Shown here: one piece after another, positions 1-4,804 of the stretch
Layout: each line of letters starts with the position of its first letter
Position numbering within the stretch: the first letter of the stretch is position 1
Assembly (NCBI GenBank): GCA_017646185.1
Contig: JAGCNA010000274.1
Span: 1 to 5,919 of the forward strand
DNA length: 5,919 nucleotides
Reading direction: 5' to 3'
DNA from: Clostridia bacterium
GTDB lineage: Bacteria > Bacillota > Clostridia > Oscillospirales > CAG-382
The notes under the pieces: model-generated
What the model saw: only the letters and a program-made list of their open reading frames with translations
What the model was told of the DNA's origin: nothing
Database searches by the model: none
Translations under genes and position numbers: made by a program

Positions 1-869
1 AGCATCTCCTCGAAGGAAAGATTCTCGTTGATGGTGTCTGTCATTTGTTTAATAACCTCCTGTAATATATCACCGGGAGTTGAAGCTCCTGCGGTAATGG
101 CAATTTTATTTCGGGAAGTAAAAAATTCCTTCCCATATACATCAAGCTCTGCGGCTTCGCGTATAAATATCGCTTCGCCGAAAAGACGTGCTGTTTCAAA
201 TAATTTTTTGGAATTGGAGCTGCTTTTGTCCCCGACAACTATTGTCAGATCGCTTTTTGCGGCAAGCTCTTTAAGTTCCTTCTGGCGCTGCGAGGTCACG
301 GTGCAGACCGTATCGAATATAAGCCCGTCGGGGCATTTTGCCTTAATAACCTCTTTGCATTTTTCCCATTCGGCAACGCTGTGGGTGGTCTGTACCACCG
401 CCAAGGTTCCCGAAGGAATATCGCCTATCTCCTCAGCCTTGGAAGCGATTTTGTATCCGCTTTCGGCATAAGAGCATATTCCCTCCACCTCCGGATGGGC
501 GGCGCTTCCTATAACCAAAGTGAAACGGTCTTTGCTGTTTTCGCTTACAATGCTGTGTATCTTTTTAACGAAAGGACAAGTTGCGTCTATTACCGTTCTG
601 CCCGAATTATCAAGCATTTTTTGCAAATCTCTCGGTATTCCGTGGGAACGGATAAGTATTGCGGTCCCGGACGGTAAAGCGGAAATCTCCTCCGCCGTTA
701 CGGCATACACTCCCTTTTGCTCAAGCCTTGCGGTGAACAAACCGTTGTGTATAATCTCGCCCAGAGTGCATATCTTAAAACCCTTTTCAAGGTTTTCCTC
801 AAGCAGGGAAACTGCTCTTTTTACTCCGAAGCAAAAGCCTGCGGAGGATGCGACTTGAATTTTACTCAA
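1..869 (-). CDS. ispH: 4-hydroxy-3-methylbut-2-enyl diphosphate reductase (IspH/LytB), 3' end missing, probably fused to ribosomal protein S1
   Basis: IspH is the [4Fe-4S] enzyme that reduces HMBPP to IPP and DMAPP, the last step of the cytosolic MEP isoprenoid pathway. I translated 289 codons by hand from a TTG at 869-867. The N-terminus has the family signature AGFCFGVKRAV. The three cluster cysteines are Cys13, Cys98 (in DATCPFVKKIH) and Cys189. Substrate-pocket motifs are present: EIIHNG (His41), RSHGIP (His76), GSAAHPEVEG (His125, Glu127), QTTHS (Thr161/162), SSNSKKL (Ser217/218, Asn219) and AGASTPG (Ser263). The IspH domain ends near residue 276. The frame stays open and continues NENLSFEEML, which resembles the start of the S1 part in clostridial IspH-S1 fusions; that is an inference because the window ends there. 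The TTG overlaps the plsC stop by 8 bases, implying co-transcription and coupling. A GTG at 878 would add three residues, but the AAAGG at 886-882 lies too close to it, so TTG is preferred. No active-site residue is missing. Confidence 0.95.
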   Translation of the reverse strand, partial: MSKIQVASSAGFCFGVKRAVSLLEENLEKGFKICTLGEIIHNGLFTARLEQKGVYAVTAEEISALPSGTAILIRSHGIPRDLQKMLDNSGRTVIDATCPFVKKIHSIVSENSKDRFTLVIGSAAHPEVEGICSYAESGYKIASKAEEIGDIPSGTLAVVQTTHSVAEWEKCKEVIKAKCPDGLIFDTVCTVTSQRQKELKELAAKSDLTIVVGDKSSSNSKKLFETARLFGEAIFIREAAELDVYGKEFFTSRNKIAITAGASTPGDILQEVIKQMTDTINENLSFEEM

Positions 870-1440
870 ACCGCTCACACACCTTTTTAAAGCAATACTT
901 TGCGGCTTCACCGCTGTTTCCCGCGGTGGAGTATTCCTCGTAAAGTACAGGCTCGCCGATAACTACGGTGCATTTTTTAAAAGGACGCACTTTGTTGTTC
1001 TTGGTTATAATGGAAACGGGAACAACGGGTGCTTTTGTGTGAAGTATTATAAGTCCCGTGCCGGGCAAAGCGCTTTCGGCTTTGGGTACTTCGGGTGTAC
1101 GTGTTCCCTGAGGGAAGATACCTACGTTGCCGCCGTCCTTTATCACGTTCATGCAGGCGCGCATCGCCTTAAGGTCTGCGGTGCCTCTGTTAACGGGAAC
1201 GATCTGCGCGATTTTTGCAATAAGCCTTAAAAAACCGTTTTTAAGTATCTCTTCCTTAGCCATAAAATGAATAGGAGTGGGGAAGGCTATTGCCAGTAAG
1301 AGAGGGTCAACAGCGGATATGTGGTTGGAACAAAGCACGAACGCTTCGTCTGGTATGTTCTTCAAACCCTTTACACGAAGGTTAAAAGAAAGCTTTACGG
1401 GTATCCAAACCAAAAGGCGGATAAATGAATAAAGTTTCAC
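862..1440 (-). CDS. plsC: 1-acyl-sn-glycerol-3-phosphate acyltransferase (PlsC, lysophosphatidic acid acyltransferase)
   Basis: The 192-residue protein belongs to the PlsC/LPLAT family, which transfers an acyl group to lysophosphatidic acid to make phosphatidic acid, the precursor of membrane phospholipids, at the inner face of the membrane. All four family blocks are visible: NHISAVD (His40 and Asp45, the HX4D catalytic pair), VPVNRG (residues 81-86), FPQGTR (109-114, phosphate binding) and VPVSI (140-144). Block III has Gln111 where FPEGTR is more common, a variant I believe is tolerated in bacteria. A weakly hydrophobic N-terminus (residues 5-20) could dock on the membrane. Length is typical of short clostridial PlsC. 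The start is GTG, with GAGGGAG five bases upstream; an ATG at 1444 is out of frame. It is the first gene of the operon and overlaps ispH by 8 bases. No cytidylate kinase gene precedes it, although cmk often does in Firmicutes. Confidence 0.93.
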   Translation of the reverse strand: MKLYSFIRLLVWIPVKLSFNLRVKGLKNIPDEAFVLCSNHISAVDPLLLAIAFPTPIHFMAKEEILKNGFLRLIAKIAQIVPVNRGTADLKAMRACMNVIKDGGNVGIFPQGTRTPEVPKAESALPGTGLIILHTKAPVVPVSIITKNNKVRPFKKCTVVIGEPVLYEEYSTAGNSGEAAKYCFKKVCERFE

Positions 1441-1445
1441 GCATA

Positions 1446-1452
1446 CTCCCTC
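1446..1452 (-). promoter_or_regulatory. Ribosome binding site of plsC
   Basis: GAGGGAG on the minus strand lies five bases before the GTG at 1440. This decides for the GTG over the out-of-frame ATG at 1444, which would have only one base of spacing. Confidence 0.75.
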
Positions 1453-1480
1453 ATTCTAAAATCTTTACACATTATAGAAT
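1453..1480. promoter_or_regulatory. Inverted repeat over the plsC -10 element, candidate operator
   Basis: ATTCTAAAAT (1453-1462) and ATTATAGAAT (1471-1480) are inverted copies matching at 9 of 10 positions, separated by 8 bp. One arm covers the -10 box of the plsC promoter and the other lies just downstream of the expected start point. Most of one arm is upstream of the predicted transcript, so a DNA operator is more likely than an RNA hairpin. The repeat is seen directly; the regulatory role is inference. The AT-rich setting makes a chance repeat possible. I do not recognise it as a known operator such as that of FapR. Confidence 0.35.
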
Positions 1481-1499
1481 ATTTTAACGCAAATTGCAA
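1471..1499 (-). promoter_or_regulatory. Sigma-A type promoter of the plsC-ispH operon
   Basis: Read on the minus strand, TTGCAA (1499-1494) is followed after exactly 17 bp by a perfect TATAAT (1476-1471). The start point would fall near 1464, giving a leader of about 24 bases before the plsC GTG. It is divergent from the promoter at 1544-1572. Confidence 0.82.
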
Positions 1500-1543
1500 G
1501 AGTTTTATAAAAAATTAACAATTAATATTATATTATCCTTTTG

Positions 1544-1572
1544 TTGACTAAAATTCCGTCGTGTGGTATAAT
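1544..1572 (+). promoter_or_regulatory. Sigma-A type promoter of the CapA-like/DUF4855 operon, extended -10
   Basis: TTGACT (1544-1549) and a perfect TATAAT (1567-1572) are separated by 17 bp. TGG precedes the -10, giving an extended -10 element. The start point should lie near 1579, about 36 bases before the ATG at 1615. This strong promoter sits on top of the in-frame GTG at 1561 and so rules out that codon as the start of the downstream gene. Confidence 0.87.
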
Positions 1573-1597
1573 AAAAAGCACTATAAGTCCAGCCCCC

Positions 1598-1604
1598 GAA
1601 AGGA
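1598..1604 (+). promoter_or_regulatory. Ribosome binding site deciding the start of the CapA-like gene
   Basis: GAAAGGA lies 10 bases before the ATG at 1615. Together with the promoter at 1544-1572 it supports initiation at 1615 rather than at the upstream in-frame GTG at 1561. Confidence 0.75.
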
Positions 1605-1614
1605 CATTTTTGAT

Positions 1615-3039
1615 ATGAAAAAAACAATTTCTTTAATACTTATATTTATTTTTGCCGTTTTGGTATGCGCTTCTTGTCAGCAAATTCCGACGGAAGTTTC
1701 CACCCCCGGCGAAGTTTCCACCCCTTCGGATAATTCTTCTGATATCTCCGAAGTTTCCGAGTACGTTGAGCCGGAGCGAAACCTGCAGACCGTGGCTATC
1801 GCCTCCATCGGCTCTTCGGGAGATATTCTCGTTCACAATGCGGTGCGCACCAGCGGTTATGATTCCGCCACCGGCACATTTGATTTTTCTTATGCGTTTC
1901 AGCATCTTGCACCCTATGTAAGCAATCTGGATTACGCTGTTGTAAATGCGGAATTTTCCGTAAGCGCAAACGGCACTTACTCCTCTCTGCCTTTCCGTAT
2001 TCCCTCCGAAATGGTAAAGGCTCTTGCGGATTGCGGTTACGATATGGGCACCACCGCCAACAATCATATTGCTGACGGCGGCACCGCAGGTATGAAAAAG
2101 ACCATGACCACCCTTACCGAATACGGTATGGATTATACCGGCACTCGCCTTAACGCAGAGGACAGCCGTTATCTCATAAAGGATATAAACGGCATAAAGG
2201 TAGGCTTTCTCAATTATTCTTACGGTGCGTACTGGAACACCAACTGCTTTAACGAAAATAATCTGGAAGCTTTTTATACCGAAGCAAAGGGACTTATAGA
2301 CAGTATGCGCACAGAGGGTGCGGAATTTATTTATCTGTATATCCATTGGGGACAGGAATACTCCCTTGCGCCCAATAACACACAAAAGGCTATTGCACAA
2401 AAGATGTGCGATTTCGGCGTTGACGTTATTATCGGCGGACATCCTCACAAGATCCAGCCCGTAGAGCTTATCCACAGCGAGATAAGCGGCAAAAACACCA
2501 TTTGTCTGTACTCCTGCGGCAACCTTTTGTCCGGCCAGCAGATCGAATGTATGGCAGGCGGAACTCAGGCAAACAGCCCCAGCTGTTTTCAGGATCCTTG
2601 GCACTTTGCGGGATGTGATTATCCCGACGTAGCGGACCGTACTCAGGATACCCACCGTCTCCAGCACGGCACCAACTGTAACGATAACGGACATACCGAG
2701 GACGGCGTGGTGTTTATAACTAACCTTTGCAGATACGAGGACGGCACTGCGGCTATCGCTTCCGTAGAGGTGATTCCCGTGTGGTGTATGGGCAGAGGAT
2801 TTGTCCGTGCAGGTTATCCCACCAACAGCTATTTCCGTGAATATTACGCATTGCCTCTTGCAGACGGTGCAGATTGGCAGGAGAAATTCGGTCTTACCGA
2901 CGATGAATATACCGAAGCAATATACTCCTACAACCGCACCGAAGCGCTTCTTTCCGATGGTATCAACGAGATAAACACTTATCTCGAGGAACAATACAAT
3001 AACCTTAATCAACAATTTAAAGAGGGGTTGGAAAAATGA
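1615..3039 (+). CDS. CapA family (PGA_cap, metallophosphatase-like) surface lipoprotein
   Basis: The 474-residue protein begins with a lipoprotein signal: MKK, a hydrophobic core (residues 5-18) and CASC with Cys21 as the likely lipidated residue. Cysteine at -3 is unusual for a lipobox. A low-complexity linker follows (about 22-55, rich in Ser/Thr/Pro/Glu). The CapA/PGA_cap domain runs from about 60 to 400, with GDIL (Asp70), VVNAEF (Asn111, Glu113; usually NLE), TTANNHIADGG (His151, Asp154), HWGQEY (244-249), GGHPHKIQ (His276, His278) and YSCGN (usually YSLGN). These are the metal-ligand motifs of the calcineurin-like fold. The family includes CapA of poly-gamma-glutamate capsule synthesis, but many members act on other or unknown surface polymers, so no substrate is assigned. 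An unusual Cys/His-rich stretch (about 305-360) precedes the family's TEDG motif. The C-terminus (about 425-474) is charged and helical. The start was moved from GTG 1561 to ATG 1615. The stop overlaps the next gene's ATG. Confidence 0.88.
   Translation: MKKTISLILIFIFAVLVCASCQQIPTEVSTPGEVSTPSDNSSDISEVSEYVEPERNLQTVAIASIGSSGDILVHNAVRTSGYDSATGTFDFSYAFQHLAPYVSNLDYAVVNAEFSVSANGTYSSLPFRIPSEMVKALADCGYDMGTTANNHIADGGTAGMKKTMTTLTEYGMDYTGTRLNAEDSRYLIKDINGIKVGFLNYSYGAYWNTNCFNENNLEAFYTEAKGLIDSMRTEGAEFIYLYIHWGQEYSLAPNNTQKAIAQKMCDFGVDVIIGGHPHKIQPVELIHSEISGKNTICLYSCGNLLSGQQIECMAGGTQANSPSCFQDPWHFAGCDYPDVADRTQDTHRLQHGTNCNDNGHTEDGVVFITNLCRYEDGTAAIASVEVIPVWCMGRGFVRAGYPTNSYFREYYALPLADGADWQEKFGLTDDEYTEAIYSYNRTEALLSDGINEINTYLEEQYNNLNQQFKEGLEK
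1693..1728 (+). repeat. Tandem 18-bp repeat in the lipoprotein linker
   Basis: Two adjacent 18-bp units start with GAAGTTTCCACCCC and encode EVSTPG and EVSTPS. A partial third copy (GAAGTTTCCGAG) lies at about 1750-1761. The repeat sits in the flexible spacer between the lipidated cysteine and the folded domain and could vary in copy number by slippage without breaking the frame. Confidence 0.7.
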
Positions 3040-4691
3040 GTTATTACAATTCTGAAGAGATTAAAAAAGAAGCAAATCCTTTGCCTTGCGAAAACGGTGA
3101 TAATACCGTAAGAAATCTTATATTCGGCAAACAGCCCGTTGCTATAAACGAGCTGTGCCCTATTGACGGCGAAACCGCAACTCCCCGTTTTAATTCACCT
3201 ATTGATTATCCCGTACTTACCGACGGTGCGAGATGCGACGTGTATACCTATACAGATGAACGCTGGTTCCGTCTTACGAGAGGGGTTTCAAGAAGCATAA
3301 TCTTCCGCTTTGATAACCTTTCCGCAGTAAAAAGCTTTTCTTTGGGATTTCTTAAAGAGGACGTTTCCGGCGTAAGACTTCCCAGACGTGTGGACGTTTG
3401 CCTTTCCGAAAACGGCGTTGATTGGCAGAGAGTTTACAAATGCAGAGACATTTTCAGCGATGATGCAGCCTGCCGTGTGGACGTGGTGCGTGAGCTGGAT
3501 AAAACCTACCGCGCTTTGTACGTTATGTTTGAAATAGAAACTGTTGGTCACGTTTGGCTCGATGAAATCGAGGTTTTCGGAACCACCGCAATTCCCGTGG
3601 ATGCTTCGGCCATCGTAGCAGAGGATTTGGATAAGGATACCGCCTCCAATATAATAAACGCATATCCTTCTTATGACGTGCTGGGCGGAGTACGCAACAT
3701 ACTCCTTTCCTACAACTGCATTCCCCGTAACAAGGAAGCAGAGCGCCGCCCCGGTCTGGGACTTATAACGGTAGACGAATATCTGCCCCACCTTGCATAC
3801 ATAGATAAGGACGGGGAAATGAAGGATACCTTCTTTGACGGTATGCTGTATCTGCCTTACTCTATGTACACTTATTCCGCAGAGTATAAGTGCGCAGAGG
3901 GCTGGAAGCACTATATAGAAAATACATTTGCCGAAAACGCAAACGTAGATGCACTTAACAAAGCCACCGCTATCGTGGGAGAAAAGCTGGGAATTCAAAA
4001 CCACAAAACCAAGGTATATTTCTCTGTTCTTCACACCAAGGTAACTTACGGTGATTTCCCCGAAAAGTTCGGCGATATTGACGATGACGGGGTAGACGAG
4101 GTTATGGATAACTTCGCAGACCGCCAGAAGGCAATAAAATGGTGCATAGATACCACCATAGAAAAATTCAAAGCAGGTAATTACGAAAACCTTACCCACG
4201 ACGCTTTCTATTGGTTTGAAGAAGAGATCGCATATTCAAATGCCGATGAAACCGCATTGCTTTCCTGGACCGTGGAATATCTCCACTCTCTGGGCTACAA
4301 GCTGTTCTGGATCCCTTATTATCAGGCATCCGGATTTATGGAATGGAAGGATCTTGGCTTTGATATTGCTTGTATGCAGCCCAACTTCGCTTTCCGTGAC
4401 GGTATTCCCACCCAGCGTCTTTACGATAACGCCGAGATAACCAAAAAACTGGGTATGTGCTATGAATTGGAGATCGGCGGAAGCGACCCCGCAAACGTCG
4501 AAAGATATATGAAATATCTTGATTGCGGTGCGGAAACAGGATTTATGAACAGCATAAAGATGTATTATCAGGGCGGTGTCCCCGGCGAATTTTATGCAGC
4601 CTTCAAGTCCTCCGACCCGGAACTCCGCAAGGTATACGACAGCACCTACCTCTTCGCAAAAGAAAAATACGTTTCCAGAAACGTAAAATAA
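3036..4691 (+). CDS. DUF4855 domain-containing protein with N-terminal jelly-roll-like region
   Basis: The 551-residue protein matches my recollection of the DUF4855 family, whose members look like TIM-barrel glycoside hydrolases; no activity is known to me. Residues about 55-182 resemble an F5/8-type C or carbohydrate-binding jelly-roll module (VDVCLSENGVDWQRVY, then VWLDEIEVFG). The DUF4855 part spans about 215-545: ILLSYN, HLAYIDKDGEM, FDGMLYLP, KTKVYFSV, an EF-hand-like loop (Asp347, Asp349, Asp351, Gly352, Glu355, Asp358), FYWFEEEI (Glu395-397), LFWIPYYQASG, GFDIACMQPNF, LGMCYELEI (Glu477, Glu479) and MYYQGG. The glutamate clusters are candidate catalytic acids by inference. No signal peptide, membrane segment or lipobox is visible, so the protein looks cytoplasmic although its partner is a lipoprotein. 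It starts in an ATGA overlap with the CapA-like gene, with AGAGGGG (3021-3027) eight bases upstream, implying translational coupling. A terminator follows 5 bases after the stop. Confidence 0.85.
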   Translation: MSYYNSEEIKKEANPLPCENGDNTVRNLIFGKQPVAINELCPIDGETATPRFNSPIDYPVLTDGARCDVYTYTDERWFRLTRGVSRSIIFRFDNLSAVKSFSLGFLKEDVSGVRLPRRVDVCLSENGVDWQRVYKCRDIFSDDAACRVDVVRELDKTYRALYVMFEIETVGHVWLDEIEVFGTTAIPVDASAIVAEDLDKDTASNIINAYPSYDVLGGVRNILLSYNCIPRNKEAERRPGLGLITVDEYLPHLAYIDKDGEMKDTFFDGMLYLPYSMYTYSAEYKCAEGWKHYIENTFAENANVDALNKATAIVGEKLGIQNHKTKVYFSVLHTKVTYGDFPEKFGDIDDDGVDEVMDNFADRQKAIKWCIDTTIEKFKAGNYENLTHDAFYWFEEEIAYSNADETALLSWTVEYLHSLGYKLFWIPYYQASGFMEWKDLGFDIACMQPNFAFRDGIPTQRLYDNAEITKKLGMCYELEIGGSDPANVERYMKYLDCGAETGFMNSIKMYYQGGVPGEFYAAFKSSDPELRKVYDSTYLFAKEKYVSRNVK

Positions 4692-4696
4692 AACCC

Positions 4697-4724
4697 AAAA
4701 TGCCGTGTTTTACACGGCATTTTT
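4697..4724 (+). terminator. Rho-independent terminator after the DUF4855 gene
   Basis: The core stem TGCCGTGT (4701-4708) pairs perfectly with ACACGGCA (4712-4719) around a TTT loop. Flanking A and T runs extend it to about 12 bp. A T tract follows, with more T-rich sequence to 4731. It closes the CapA-like/DUF4855 operon and separates it from gltX. Confidence 0.92.
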
Positions 4725-4736
4725 GCATTTTACCAC

Positions 4737-4765
4737 TTGCAAAAGCGGTGATGGAGTGGTATAAT
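4737..4765 (+). promoter_or_regulatory. Sigma-A type promoter of gltX, extended -10
   Basis: TTGCAA (4737-4742) and a perfect TATAAT (4760-4765) are 17 bp apart, with TGG before the -10. The ten bases GTGGTATAAT are identical to those at the 1544-1572 promoter. The start point should lie near 4772, about 33 bases before the gltX ATG. It lies just past the upstream terminator. Confidence 0.85.
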
Positions 4766-4776
4766 CTTAAAGATTA
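4762..4776. promoter_or_regulatory. 15-bp palindrome at the gltX start point, candidate operator
   Basis: TAATCTTAAAGATTA is a palindrome with perfect 7-bp arms around one central base. It overlaps the last four bases of the -10 box and the expected start point, a position where a bound repressor would block initiation. The palindrome is seen directly; binding by any regulator is inference and I cannot name one. Confidence 0.35.
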
Positions 4777-4804
4777 GTATTATTTTTTGAAAGGTATATT
4801 GTTT

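Noticed and set aside
28..858. Plus-strand frames of about 100-147 codons opposite ispH
   Set aside because: The minus strand carries a full set of IspH active-site motifs through this region; the plus-strand frames overlap each other and match nothing.
1514..1526. Short inverted repeat ATTAACAATTAAT in the divergent intergenic region
   Set aside because: The 5-bp arms are made only of A and T in an AT-rich stretch, which is expected by chance.
1561..1614. Upstream start of the CapA-like gene at GTG 1561
   Set aside because: The codon lies in the promoter, upstream of the expected transcription start. Starting there would put 18 polar residues before the lipoprotein signal.
1633..3015. A 460-codon reading frame on the minus strand opposite the CapA-like gene
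   Set aside because: It lies entirely within a gene with clear family motifs. Its translation is a low-complexity mix rich in Val, Ile, Cys and Gly with no recognisable domain, and no promoter or ribosome binding site serves it. Codon bias of the real gene explains the open frame.
3288..4199. A 303-codon minus-strand frame opposite the DUF4855 gene
   Set aside because: It has the same shadow character as the frame opposite the CapA-like gene, without motifs or its own signals.
4523..4777. Small plus-strand frame spanning the DUF4855 3' end and the terminator
   Set aside because: It is out of frame with the DUF4855 gene, reads through the terminator hairpin and the gltX promoter, and has no family features.
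4766..4804. T-box or other riboswitch in the gltX leader
   Set aside because: The leader is only about 33 bases, far too short, and no T-box motif or second terminator hairpin is present between the promoter and the ATG.
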